Shown: positions 35,491 through 45,123 of the stretch, one piece after another | Layout: every line of letters starts with the position of its first letter | How positions within the stretch are numbered: position 1 is the stretch's first letter | Assembly (NCBI RefSeq): GCF_004361815.1 | Contig: NZ_SNWA01000002.1 | Span: 1,302,001 to 1,366,000, forward strand | Direction: 5' to 3' | Length of the DNA: 64,000 nucleotides | Source of the DNA: Paraburkholderia sp. BL10I2N1 | Lineage (GTDB): Bacteria > Pseudomonadota > Gammaproteobacteria > Burkholderiales > Burkholderiaceae | The notes under the pieces: model-generated | What the model saw: the letters and a program-made list of their open reading frames with translations, nothing else | Database searches by the model: none | What the model was told of the DNA's origin: nothing | Position numbers and translations under genes: made by a program

Positions 35491-37602
35491 GTGATCCTTT
35501 CTATCTTTCGTCGCCTGCCGCATCGAAAGCAGGCCTTCTTTCGCAACCTCGCGCGGCAGCGCCCCGCGTGGATGGTTTCTTTCGCCATCGAGGAAGCAAG
35601 CCTGTCCGAGGGCCTCCGGGCAGCTAGCGCGTCGACCGCGATGCTGCTCGTCGGACAGATTTTGCATGACCCCCTTTTCTCCTGGGCCGCGATCGGCGCG
35701 TTCTGGACGTGCCTCGCCGATGCGGCTGGTTCGTCGCGCCGCCGCTTCGCGTCGATGATGGGATTCGCCGTGCTCTCCACCGTGTGTGGCGGCCTGACAG
35801 CCCTTGCCTCAGGCGCGGGCGCATTCGCGGCCTGCGCCGCGGTGCTGGCCGTCTCGTTCTGCGCCGGGCTTGCGTCCATCTGGTCGCCCGCCGCCTACCA
35901 GCTCGCGCTCGTGACGGCGACCACCTGCATCGTCATGGTGGATAGTCCGATGCACAGTATCAGCGGCGGTGCACCGCTACTCGGTATCTACCTGAGCGGT
36001 TGCCTCGTGGCGACCGTCCTCAGCTTTAGCATCTGGCGCATTCACCCGTTCGGACCAAGCCGTTATGCCGTCCGGCTCGTGTATCAGCATCTGTCTGATT
36101 CGGCACGCGATATTGCCTCGCTGGCCACTGATCCCGCCGCCACGCGCGCCGATTGGACGCGGCACGCGACCGAATTTCGTGCAATGGTCCGGCAGTCGCT
36201 GGAAGCCGCACGCAAAGCGCTGATCAGTTTGCCCCAGTCGCGCGTAGAAGGACGCCAGCTGTTCGGCGATCTGCAACTCGCCCTCGACGACGCCGACCAG
36301 ATCCTCGTCACCCTGATCGTCGTCTCAACGGCGGCCGACCATGCGTTGATTCCCGGAAACGCTCCGTGCCGCCCTGGGCGAGACCGCGCAGTACGGCTCG
36401 CACGCTGCCTCGGCATGCTCGCAGAGGTGCTTGCCCGCATCGCGTTGGTCCTTGAAAAACCGCTTTCGCCGTTCCCGTATGAACTGCGCGCGCGCCTGCC
36501 GACAGTCGCCCGGCGACTCGAAGAGGCCCTGGATCATTCGCTCTCCATCCGCCTTTTGTCAGTCAACGCGCAGCGCTATGCGCCCGCAGCAACGGAACAG
36601 GGCTGGTGGCGCGCCACGCTCGGCACCACACGCAACGCACTCAAAACGCTGCGGGCGAACCTGCGGCCTGGTTCGCCCGGCCTGCGCCACGCAGCGCGGC
36701 TTTGCCTGGCGACGACGTCCGCGTTCGTCGTCGTGCGAAGCTTTCACATTCCGTTTGGTTATTGGGCAACCATGGCAACACTGTTCGTGCTGCAACCTGC
36801 TAGCGGCACGACACTGTCCAGAAGTCTGGAGCGCGCGGCCGGAAGTGCGGCCGGCGCCGCGCTCGCCGCGGTGATCGGGCTTATTATTCACAGCCCGCTT
36901 GCGATCTCGTTCGTCGTCTTCCCGCTGGTGTGCCTTACGATGGGACTACGGCGCGTCAGCTATAGCTTGTATGTCGTGTTCCTTACCCCGTCGTTCGTGC
37001 TGGTCGCCGATTTCGCCAAGCCGGCGAACGAGTTCATGTACGCACTCGACCGACTCGGAAACAACCTGCTCGGCTGTCTGGCCGCAGTGCTCGCTACCTG
37101 GATCGTCTGGTCAGCGAAAGGCGGCGAAAGTCTCGGCGACGCCGTTGAGCACGCGGTCGAAACCAACCTCGCGTATCTGGCCGCTGCGGCAGGAATTTCA
37201 CATCGATGCGACGGTGAGATCGAGGCACTACGGCGCGCCGCGGGCCTCGCAAGCACGCACGCCGAGGAGATTTATCGACGCGGTTGGCCAAGCCGCACGC
37301 CTCAGCGACGCAAGACCGTTGCGACGCTCTCGCTGCTACGGCGGATTCTGGGAACGGCAGCCGTTGTCCGGAACTCGCCAATTCCGGCGGAAGGAAGTGC
37401 ACCGTTCCGCGATGTTCTCTGCACCGCTATCGACAAGATCCACGCACAGGCACACACGAGCACCGACACGCCACCAAGTATTCCACGTGACATTCGGCTG
37501 CGTCCCATCGAGTATGAATTGCTGCGCCAGTTAATGGAACTGTGGACACTGCGCCGCACCATCATCGTGAAAGAACGTGCCGAAGGCGAGCCGGTAACCT
37601 AG
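35491..37602 (+). CDS. FUSC-family aromatic acid / multidrug exporter
   Basis: 704 residues from the GTG of VILSIFRRLPHR, chosen because GAGGAG lies just upstream; a longer frame from 35302 is possible. Two blocks of about six membrane helices (LRAASASTAMLLVGQILH onward, and LRHAARLCLATTSAFVVVRS onward) are separated by a cytoplasmic helical region. This is the FusC / aromatic acid exporter (AaeB-like) layout. GYWATMATLFVLQPASGTTL is the FUSC signature. It probably exports aromatic acids through an outer-membrane channel with a periplasmic adaptor, neither of which is in the window. Confidence 0.85.
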   Translation: MILSIFRRLPHRKQAFFRNLARQRPAWMVSFAIEEASLSEGLRAASASTAMLLVGQILHDPLFSWAAIGAFWTCLADAAGSSRRRFASMMGFAVLSTVCGGLTALASGAGAFAACAAVLAVSFCAGLASIWSPAAYQLALVTATTCIVMVDSPMHSISGGAPLLGIYLSGCLVATVLSFSIWRIHPFGPSRYAVRLVYQHLSDSARDIASLATDPAATRADWTRHATEFRAMVRQSLEAARKALISLPQSRVEGRQLFGDLQLALDDADQILVTLIVVSTAADHALIPGNAPCRPGRDRAVRLARCLGMLAEVLARIALVLEKPLSPFPYELRARLPTVARRLEEALDHSLSIRLLSVNAQRYAPAATEQGWWRATLGTTRNALKTLRANLRPGSPGLRHAARLCLATTSAFVVVRSFHIPFGYWATMATLFVLQPASGTTLSRSLERAAGSAAGAALAAVIGLIIHSPLAISFVVFPLVCLTMGLRRVSYSLYVVFLTPSFVLVADFAKPANEFMYALDRLGNNLLGCLAAVLATWIVWSAKGGESLGDAVEHAVETNLAYLAAAAGISHRCDGEIEALRRAAGLASTHAEEIYRRGWPSRTPQRRKTVATLSLLRRILGTAAVVRNSPIPAEGSAPFRDVLCTAIDKIHAQAHTSTDTPPSIPRDIRLRPIEYELLRQLMELWTLRRTIIVKERAEGEPVT

Positions 37603-37739
37603 CGGCTACGCCACCATCAGCTCACGCCCGGTACAGTAGAATATTCAGCCTCCCAGGCGATTACCCGAGCTGCATGCATGGCTCGAGAGTGCGGCAGGCA
37701 TTGGGCAACAACCTCGACTTGCTATCCCGGAAGCGGACC

Positions 37740-38666
37740 ATGGACTACTTCTCTGCAATACGCGCTTTTCTTCATGCGGCGGAGCTCGGAAGTTTCAGCA
37801 AGGCGGCAGATAAAGTTGGGATTAAGACCTCTACCGTTTCGCGCTATATCAACGAACTGGAACAGGATCTAGGAATCGCGCTTTTCAATCGATCGACGCG
37901 AGGCCTGGTGCCCACCGAAGGGGGACGGGTCTTCAGGGAACACGCGCTTATCGTCATCAAAAGCCTGGACGAAGCACGCGAAATCACAGCATCACTCAAC
38001 ACGTCTCCGCGCGGGCTCCTGCGCGTTACGATGCCGACATCATTTGGGCGCAGACACGTGATACGCCATCTGCCGGATTTCATGGATCGCTACCCCAAAA
38101 TCGATATCGATGCGGTCGTCACCGACGACGTCCTGAACATCATTGATTCGGGCATCGACCTCGCGATCAGAATTGGTGTACTCCCGGATTCGCAATTGAT
38201 GGCGCGGCAACTGGCAGTACATCGACGGATTGTATGTTCGAGCCCGGCCTATCTGGCACAGCACGGCACCCCCGCGTCCCCGGAGGAACTAGCAGGCCAC
38301 ACGACGCTACGCATGCCCCTGGCGACAGACGACACATGGTTTTTCGTCAACCGCACGCATCGCACGGTTCCCCAAGACGTATCTGTGCGACTCCAGAGCC
38401 GCTTGCGTGTCAACGATACCGAAGCGGTACTGGATCTCGCCATTGCCGGCCGCGGCATAGCCCTGCTACCCACCTGGGCAATCGGCCCCGCTTTCCGGAA
38501 AGGCAAGCTGGTGCAGCTCCTTCCTGAGTGGGAAGCACAGCCTACGCGCGCGGCGCCTGCGGTATGGGCCGTCTATCCCCCCAAAAAGACTGTGTCATCA
38601 AAGGTACGGGCGTTTCTCGACTTCTACGCAGCGATCTTCAGTCAGGAAGGCTACTGGGAAAGCTGA
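37740..38666 (+). CDS. LysR-family transcriptional regulator
   Basis: 308 residues from the ATG of MDYFSAIRAFLH, with GGAAG upstream. The winged helix-turn-helix (GSFSKAADKVGIKTSTVSRY, then INELEQDLGIALFNRSTRGL) is intact. The C-terminal periplasmic-binding-protein-like effector domain has GLLRVTMPTSFGRRHV and VNDTEAVLDLAIAGRGIALL. It is CrgA/AaeR-like in overall look. It follows the FUSC gene by 137 bases on the same strand. It probably controls the exporter and the divergent cupin gene. Confidence 0.9.
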   Translation: MDYFSAIRAFLHAAELGSFSKAADKVGIKTSTVSRYINELEQDLGIALFNRSTRGLVPTEGGRVFREHALIVIKSLDEAREITASLNTSPRGLLRVTMPTSFGRRHVIRHLPDFMDRYPKIDIDAVVTDDVLNIIDSGIDLAIRIGVLPDSQLMARQLAVHRRIVCSSPAYLAQHGTPASPEELAGHTTLRMPLATDDTWFFVNRTHRTVPQDVSVRLQSRLRVNDTEAVLDLAIAGRGIALLPTWAIGPAFRKGKLVQLLPEWEAQPTRAAPAVWAVYPPKKTVSSKVRAFLDFYAAIFSQEGYWES

Positions 38667-39231
38667 GCGGCCTCGGTGCGGACCCATGCGGGTTGACAAG
38701 CTCCGCCCCGGGTCAAACTTCGCGAGCAGCATGGCCGCCGCGAACTCTGGCGGCCCTGTCCTCAAAAGCGAATGGCGCGCGCCGTACAACCCATTTCAAA
38801 CGGTCCCAGTCGCGTCTGCTGTAAATGCCGACACGGCGGGCCGCACCGGCGCGCGAGACATCCATGGCAAGGACGGTAACGCGAAAACACCGGCAAAACA
38901 GCCGTTACTCCCTCGCAAACGGATATGCAGTTCTTCGCTGCGACGCCCCAACGATCCACTGCAAGCACACTGAGGCCCGGACGAACGCGACACCCGATGC
39001 CCGGCGCACGCATCGTTAGCGCAGGCGCCATTGCGGCATGCCCCACTGCGCAAAGGAGAGTTCCCGATTAGGTCCTTCCGCACCCTGCTTGCGACAGCTA
39101 TTGTGCACGTGACTACGCAGCACCGCTGTTTCGCACGCTCCCCGAGACCGGGCAAGTTACGTGCGCGCAATGGTGTCCGGTGATACACCTTCATTGAAAA
39201 AGATGACGACTTCCACACCTCTGGCCACGAT
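38667..39231. other. Intergenic, no gene seen
   Basis: 565 bases with no supportable gene. Open frames on both strands lack ribosome-binding sites and family resemblance. The right end should hold the promoter of the FdhF-like and cioAB genes. Confidence 0.4.
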
Positions 39232-39288
39232 TTGAGGAGGTGGACATGCATCGTCTGCGGTTGGATATACGACGAAGCGGCGGGTGCA
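39232..39288 (+). pseudogene. Rubredoxin 5' remnant
   Basis: RRWTCIVCGWIYDEAAG is the rubredoxin N-terminus with its first CxxC iron ligands. The frame then runs into unrelated sequence, and the second CxxCG is absent. It is in frame with the FdhF-like gene 100 bases downstream, but the downstream ATG with its own ribosome-binding site is the better start for that gene. I infer a rubredoxin gene truncated by deletion. Confidence 0.6.
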
Positions 39289-39393
39289 CTCGTGAACGCG
39301 GCCTTTGCTTTTACGCTTACGCCAACCAATCGCAGTGTGCGGCGCTGGTCGAAAAAAGACCGGGGCCCGCGCGAAGTCAACGGAGCTAAGGGC

Positions 39394-41721
39394 ATGGACA
39401 AGGCAAAGCGAAAAGGCAAAATCGAGGCGTATCACCACCCCGCCGCCGGCTGGGGCGCACTGAAGTACGTCGCCATCAATCTGATCAAGGAGCGCGTTGC
39501 CGGCAGCAACTACCGTACCCTGTTCAAGCAGAACCAGCCGGACGGCTTCGATTGCCCGGGCTGCGCGTGGCCCGATCGCAACCACGCGTCGACATTCGAG
39601 TTCTGCGAGAACGGCGTGAAGGCCGTCGCGGCCGAAGCCACGACCAAGCGCGTCACACCGGCGTCTTTCGAGGCGAACACGGTCGAATCGCTCATGAAGC
39701 AGTCCGATTACGAACTCGAGCAGCACGGCCGGCTCACCGACCCGATGGTGTACGACGCCCGCACGGACCGCTATCGGCCCATAGCCTGGGATGACGCCTT
39801 CGCGCTGATTGCAAGGCTTCTCAACCAGCTGGATTCGCCAGACGAAGCCGCGTTCTACACGTCGGGACGCGCGAGCAACGAGGCCGCGTTCCTCTACCAG
39901 CTGTTCGTGCGCATGTACGGCACGAACAACTTCCCCGACTGCTCGAATATGTGCCACGAAGCAACCAGCCGCGGCCTGCCGACGACGGTGGGCGTAGGCA
40001 AGGGCACGGTCACGCTCGACGACTTCGAACTGGCGGACACCATCATCATCTTCGGGCAAAACCCGGCCACGAACCATCCGCGCATGCTGGGCGAACTGCG
40101 TGAAGCGTCGCGCCGCGGCGCCACGATCGTATCGGTGAATCCGCTGCGCGAACGCGGTCTCGAACGCTTCGCGAGCCCGCAGCACCCGGTCGAAATGCTG
40201 ACCTTCAGCAGCACGAAGATCGCCTCGACGTTCATCCAGCCGAAACTGGGCGGAGACTTCGCGCTCATCAAGGGCGTGGCCAAGCATCTCATCGAGCTCG
40301 ACGACAAGGCGCTTGAAAACCGCACGGAACGCGTGCTCGATCTCGACTTCATCAACCAGCACACCCTTGGCTTCAGCGCGTTCGCCGACGACCTGCGCAA
40401 CGAGAGCTGGCCGCTTCTCGAAGCGCAGTCCGGCGTCGCCCGCGAAGACGTCGAAGGTCTCGCGCGCATCTATGCCAACGGCAAGCGCGTGATCGCCACC
40501 TGGGGCATGGGCATTACGCAGCACAAGCATTCGGTGCAGACCGTGCACATGCTCTCGAATCTGCTGATGATGCGCGGCAATATCGGCCGTGAGGGCGCCG
40601 GCCTGTGTCCCGTGCGCGGCCACTCGAACGTGCAGGGCAACCGGACCGTGGGCATCGAGGACAAGCCCACGCAGGCCTTCCTCGACCGGCTGGGCAAGGT
40701 GTTCGACTTCGATCCACCGCGCGAGCATGGTCTCGACGTCGTCGAGACGGTCGAGCACATGATCGAAGGCAAAGTGAAGGTGTTCATGGGGCTGGGCGGC
40801 AACTTCGCCATGGCGACCCCGGACACGCGTCGCACCTTCGACGGCCTGCGTTCCTGCGACCTCACGGTCCACATCACGACCAAGCTCAACCGCAGCCATC
40901 TTGTGCACGGTGCCAATGCGCTGATCCTGCCGACGCTCGGCCGCACCGAGATCGACGTGCAAAACGGCATCGCTCAGGGCGTCACGGTCGAAGACTCGAT
41001 GAGCATGGTGCACATATCGTATGGCATGAACAAGCCCGCCTCGCCGAACCTGATGTCCGAGACGGCAATCGTCGCGAACATCGCGCACGCCACGCTCGGC
41101 GACGAGAAGGTGGACTGGCTCGCGTATGCCCGCGACTACGCGAAAATCCGCGACGCCATCGAGCAGGCCATCGAGGGCTTTGACCGGTACAACGAGCGCA
41201 TCCAGCACCCGGGCGGCTTCCATCTGCGCGTGGCCTCGCGCGAGCGCGACTGGAAGACCTCGACCGGCAAGGCGAACTTCGTCGTGCACGCCGTGCAGCA
41301 GGACACGCCGATCGCCCGTGCGAAGGCGATTCACGGCGAACGCCTGATGACGCTGATGACCACGCGCTCTCACGACCAGTACAACACGACGGTCTACGCG
41401 CTCGACGATCGCTATCGCGGCGTCTTCGGCCAGCGACGCGTCGTTTTCATCAACCCGACCGACATAGCCATGCTCGGGTTCAAGAACGGCGACTGGGTCG
41501 ACATGACCACGGTCTGGGACGACGGCATCGAACGCCGTGCGGACTACTTCCGGCTCGTCGAATACGACATTCCGCGCGGCTGCATCGGGGCGTACTACCC
41601 GGAGACGAATCCGCTCGTTCCGCTGTCGAGCGTGGGCGACGTCTGCAACACCCCGACCTCGAAGTCGATTCCCGTGTTGCTGCACCGTTCGTCCGAGCCG
41701 CCCGTGCTGCCTGCGTTCTGA
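39394..41721 (+). CDS. FdhF/YdeP-like molybdopterin oxidoreductase
   Basis: 775 residues, ATG preceded by GGAGCTAAGGG. It is a large molybdenum enzyme of the formate-dehydrogenase-alpha-like YdeP family (TIGR01701 type). The N-terminus has QPDGFDCPGCAWPD, which may bind an Fe-S cluster. Core motifs follow: YTSGRASNEAAFLYQLFVR, NMCHEATSRGL, FGQNPATNHPRMLGEL, GMGITQHKHSVQ and the C-terminal dinucleotide domain (TTRSHDQYNTTVYALDDRYRG). Substrate is uncertain for this family. Its tight linkage to cioAB suggests expression with the respiratory chain. A moeA remnant lies downstream. Confidence 0.85.
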   Translation: MDKAKRKGKIEAYHHPAAGWGALKYVAINLIKERVAGSNYRTLFKQNQPDGFDCPGCAWPDRNHASTFEFCENGVKAVAAEATTKRVTPASFEANTVESLMKQSDYELEQHGRLTDPMVYDARTDRYRPIAWDDAFALIARLLNQLDSPDEAAFYTSGRASNEAAFLYQLFVRMYGTNNFPDCSNMCHEATSRGLPTTVGVGKGTVTLDDFELADTIIIFGQNPATNHPRMLGELREASRRGATIVSVNPLRERGLERFASPQHPVEMLTFSSTKIASTFIQPKLGGDFALIKGVAKHLIELDDKALENRTERVLDLDFINQHTLGFSAFADDLRNESWPLLEAQSGVAREDVEGLARIYANGKRVIATWGMGITQHKHSVQTVHMLSNLLMMRGNIGREGAGLCPVRGHSNVQGNRTVGIEDKPTQAFLDRLGKVFDFDPPREHGLDVVETVEHMIEGKVKVFMGLGGNFAMATPDTRRTFDGLRSCDLTVHITTKLNRSHLVHGANALILPTLGRTEIDVQNGIAQGVTVEDSMSMVHISYGMNKPASPNLMSETAIVANIAHATLGDEKVDWLAYARDYAKIRDAIEQAIEGFDRYNERIQHPGGFHLRVASRERDWKTSTGKANFVVHAVQQDTPIARAKAIHGERLMTLMTTRSHDQYNTTVYALDDRYRGVFGQRRVVFINPTDIAMLGFKNGDWVDMTTVWDDGIERRADYFRLVEYDIPRGCIGAYYPETNPLVPLSSVGDVCNTPTSKSIPVLLHRSSEPPVLPAF

Positions 41722-41780
41722 TTCCCCACTGTCGGGTCGAGTCGCGCGCTTCCCTGTTCTCCAATCACCTGGTAATCACC

Positions 41781-43175
41781 ATGTCTGTCGAAGCCCTGAA
41801 TCTGGCCCGCGGTCAGTTCGCCTTGACCGCGATCTTCCACATACTCTGGCCGATCCTCACGATCAGCCTGTCCGCCTTTCTTCTCGTCGTCGAAATCCTT
41901 TGGGTCAAGACGAGCGACGTCGTCTGGTACCGCCACGCGCGGTTCTGGAGCAAGCTGCTGCTGCTGAACTTCGCCGTCGGCGTCGTGAGCGGCATTCCCC
42001 TGGAATTCGAGTTCGGCACGAACTGGGGACCGTTCTCCCGATACACCGGCCAGTTCTTCGGCAATATCCTCGGGTTCGAGGGGGCCCTGGCGTTCATGCT
42101 GGAGGCGGGCTTCGTCGGCATCATGATGCTCGGATGGGGTCGCGTGCCCAAGGGCGTGCACCTGTTCGCCACCGCGATGGTCGCGTTCGGCTCGTCCCTC
42201 TCCGCTTTCTGGATCATGGTCGCGAACTCGTGGCTGCAAACGCCGAGCGGCGTGACCGTGGTGGACGGCAAGCTCGTCGTCACCGACTACCTCAAGGCGA
42301 TCTTCAGCCCGGACATGCCTTGGGGCGCGTCGCACATGTGGTTCGCCGCACTCGAAACGGGCCTCGTCGTGATCGCCGGCATCTCGGCGTACTACCTGTT
42401 CAAGCGTCGCAATCCGGCGTTCTTTGTCCGCTCGTTCAAGCTCGCGCTCCTGCTGCTGGTATTCGTCGCGCCCGTGGAGATCTGGCTCGGCGATTCGAGC
42501 GGCGTCGACGTCTTCAAAACGCAGCCGGCCAAGGGCGCCGCGATCGAGGGCCACTGGGAAACGAACGCACCCGGCACCGGTGCGAGCTGGTCGCTCCTTG
42601 CGTGGCCGGATGCCGCCAAACAACGCAACGACTGGTCGCTTGAAGTGCCCGGCCTGCTGAGCGTTCTCGGCACGCACAGCCTGCACGGTCAGGTCACGGG
42701 TCTGAAAGACATTCCCGTCCAGAATCAGCCGCCGATGATCCCGCTGCTTTACTACGCGTTTCGCGTCATGGCCGGGATCGGCTTCCTGTTGATGGTGCTC
42801 GCGTTCTGGACCCTCTACGCATTGCGCCAGTCGGGCCGCCACCTCGACAAGCTGCTTGCGCAGCGCAAGCTGCTGCTCGCCTGGGTGCTGGCGATCCCGC
42901 TGCCGTACATTGCCGTCGAATGCGGCTGGATCGTGCGCGAGGTGGGCCGCCAGCCGTGGCTCGTCTACGGTCTACTGCGCACCGAGCATGCCGCCTCCGC
43001 CATTCCGGCCGGCACCGTTTTGGGCAGCATGATCATGTTCTGCGCCTTATTCGTCATCCTGATCGTGTCGTTCTTCGTGGCCGCCCGGCGCTGGCTGCGT
43101 CAAGGTCCCGATCTCGACGTGATGCCGCCGGCCGAGCCCGCACGTCAGGCCGTCGCGCACGCCGTCGACTATTGA
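41781..43175 (+). CDS. cioA: Cytochrome bd ubiquinol oxidase subunit I (CioA type)
   Basis: 464 residues with about nine membrane helices. It oxidises ubiquinol and reduces O2 with high affinity in the inner membrane. Heme ligands: His in TAIFHILWPI, His in GASHMWFAALE and Met in YYAFRVMAGIG. The Q loop is short, so this is the cyanide-insensitive (CioA) branch rather than E. coli CydA. It starts 59 bases after the FdhF-like gene and 46 bases before the subunit II start codon. Confidence 0.93.
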   Translation: MSVEALNLARGQFALTAIFHILWPILTISLSAFLLVVEILWVKTSDVVWYRHARFWSKLLLLNFAVGVVSGIPLEFEFGTNWGPFSRYTGQFFGNILGFEGALAFMLEAGFVGIMMLGWGRVPKGVHLFATAMVAFGSSLSAFWIMVANSWLQTPSGVTVVDGKLVVTDYLKAIFSPDMPWGASHMWFAALETGLVVIAGISAYYLFKRRNPAFFVRSFKLALLLLVFVAPVEIWLGDSSGVDVFKTQPAKGAAIEGHWETNAPGTGASWSLLAWPDAAKQRNDWSLEVPGLLSVLGTHSLHGQVTGLKDIPVQNQPPMIPLLYYAFRVMAGIGFLLMVLAFWTLYALRQSGRHLDKLLAQRKLLLAWVLAIPLPYIAVECGWIVREVGRQPWLVYGLLRTEHAASAIPAGTVLGSMIMFCALFVILIVSFFVAARRWLRQGPDLDVMPPAEPARQAVAHAVDY

Positions 43176-43221
43176 TCTGCGCCGTCTCCCCCAATTCGCT
43201 TTGACCTTACAGGAAGTCATC

Positions 43222-44208
43222 ATGACCCCCGCATCAACCCAGGACCTGTTGAATCACGCATGGTTCGGGCTCATCGGCCTGATGCTCGTGCTCTACGTCG
43301 TCACGGACGGCTTTGACCTCGGCGTGGGCGTGCTCACGCTGCTGCAGCGCCGCGAGAGCGACCGCGACCTCATGGTCCAGTCCATCGGCCACGTCTGGGA
43401 CGCCAACGAAACCTGGCTCGTCGTGCTCGGCGGCGCCCTCTTTGGCGCCTTTCCGGCGGCCTATGCGATGATCCTCTCTGATCTCTACGTCCCCGTGATG
43501 GTCCTCATCGCGAGCTTCATCATGCGTGGCGCGGCCCTCGAGTTCCGTCACGCGGCCCACTCGAGCAAGACCGTGTGGGACCGCGTTTTCGGCATCGGCA
43601 GCCTGCTCGCCGCGGTCTCGCAGGGCATCGTGCTCGGCAAGATTCTTACCGGCTTCGTGCCGGGCGCCTCGAGCCTCGGCTTCGTGGCGGTCACGGCGAT
43701 CGGCGTCGTATCCGGCTATTGCCTGCTCGGCGCGACCTGGCTCGTGAAGAAGACCACGGGCGGCCTCGAGAGCTCGGCGCGCCGCTACGCAATCGTTTCT
43801 GTCTTCACGACCGTGGCCGCGGCCCTCGTGGTTTCGTTCGCGACGCTGAAGCTGAGCCCGGTCGGCGTGACGCGCTGGCAGGAACAGGGCGTCTTCCATC
43901 TGCTGATCGCGCTCGCGGTGCTCGCTGCGCTGGCGTTCCTGTATGTGCTTTACGCGATCCACATGCGCGGAGAACACGGCCCGTTCGTGGGGGCCACGCT
44001 GCTCTTCGTGATCTCGTTCGCGGGGCTCGCCATCAGCCTGTTCCCATACATCGTGCCGGGCGAGCTGACCGTTGCCGCCGCCGCCTCGGATAGCGCGACG
44101 CTCACTTTCATGCTCTTCGGCATCGGCACCGTCTTCCCGATCATGGTCGGCTACAATCTTTACCAATACCATCTGTTCCGCGGCAAGTTGGTGCCGGTAA
44201 AGCACTAG
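43222..44208 (+). CDS. cioB: Cytochrome bd ubiquinol oxidase subunit II (CioB type)
   Basis: 328 residues from the ATG of MTPASTQDLLNH, with AGGAAG upstream. Eight membrane helices; family motifs are YVVTDGFDLGVGVL, WDANETWLVVLGGALFGAFP and IMRGAALEFR. It forms the heterodimer with CioA. No small cydX-like gene follows; a good terminator does. An upstream in-frame start is rejected because the family begins near MTP. Confidence 0.93.
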   Translation: MTPASTQDLLNHAWFGLIGLMLVLYVVTDGFDLGVGVLTLLQRRESDRDLMVQSIGHVWDANETWLVVLGGALFGAFPAAYAMILSDLYVPVMVLIASFIMRGAALEFRHAAHSSKTVWDRVFGIGSLLAAVSQGIVLGKILTGFVPGASSLGFVAVTAIGVVSGYCLLGATWLVKKTTGGLESSARRYAIVSVFTTVAAALVVSFATLKLSPVGVTRWQEQGVFHLLIALAVLAALAFLYVLYAIHMRGEHGPFVGATLLFVISFAGLAISLFPYIVPGELTVAAAASDSATLTFMLFGIGTVFPIMVGYNLYQYHLFRGKLVPVKH

Positions 44209-44233
44209 GCGGCCACCGCGCTCCGTCAACAAC

Positions 44234-44270
44234 GCCTTGCGCGCGGGACACCGTGCGCAAGGCATTTTTC
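44234..44270 (+). terminator. Intrinsic terminator after cioAB
   Basis: The 9-bp stem GCCTTGCGC / GCGCAAGGC has a 12-base loop and is followed by ATTTTTC. It lies 26 bases after the cioB stop. Confidence 0.85.
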
Positions 44271-44412
44271 TTAGTGTCGCCGCGGGCGAAGCGTCACCGG
44301 CAAGCGACCCTTCGGCACGCCAGTGCCCGCAGAAGCGCTCGACGAAGCCATCAGCGCATCTCGGACCACGGCCGCGAGGAGATTCGCGCTCCCTCCATCA
44401 ACCACTCAAGCC

Positions 44413-45076
44413 ATGCCTGACACTCTCAGCTTCGACCACGCGCAGCGCTGCCACACGCGTCTTCACGGGCAGCCTGGTGCCGACACCGTCGCGATGCAGG
44501 AGCATGCCCGCGAGGCCTATGAAACCGTAACATTCGACGCGCCGGTGCCAGCTGGCGCACACATTCGCCGGCGCGGCGAAGAAGTGCGCGCGGGACAACT
44601 GCTGCTACCGGCCGGCGTGCGCATCGAGCCGGCGCATATCGGCGTCGCGGCCGCACCGGGGCATCGACATGCTCGATGTCTTCGCGACGCTGCGCGTGGG
44701 CATCCTGACTACCGGCGACGAGCTCGTCGCGCCGGGCGGCCCGCGCGAGGCACAGCAGATCTATGACAGCAACGGCTTGATGCTGGGCACGCTGGCAGCG
44801 GGCATGGGCGCGCACGTCGTGCGCACCGTTCATATGGGCGACGACGAACGTGCGATCCACGCGACCCTGCGCGCATTGCGTGCGCAGTTCGACCTGATCG
44901 TGACGACGGGCGGCGCGTCAGTCGGCGAGCGCGACATGACCCGCAGCGCGTTGACGTCGCTCGGAGCTTCCTTCGTTCTGCGCGGCATGCGCATGAAGCC
45001 CGGCAAGCCGGCCGCGCTCGCGCGCTTATTCGTGCGGGCATCGTCCGGCTTTGGAGGCCAGTGCAGTGAACAGTGA
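44413..45076 (+). pseudogene. moeA: moeA remnant (molybdenum cofactor insertion)
   Basis: The first frame reads PGADTVAMQEHAREAYE, VPAGAHIRRRGEEVRAGQLL and PAGVRIEPAHIGVAAA. A one-base shift near 44659 then gives GIDMLDVFATLRVGILTTGD and IVTTGGASVGERDM, MKPGKPAALA. These are middle and MogA-like parts of MoeA. About 90 N-terminal residues and the C-terminal domain are missing. Not functional. Its position after an FdhF-like enzyme suggests it once belonged with it. Confidence 0.7.
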
Positions 45077-45123
45077 AGCCCGATCATGCTGGCGCAGGAC
45101 CCGCGAGCGGGGCCCCGATCCCG

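Noticed and set aside
39157..41685. An 842-codon minus-strand open frame opposite the FdhF-like gene
   Set aside because: Antisense shadow of a well-conserved molybdoenzyme with the typical His/Arg/Val/Asp bias of third-position GC.
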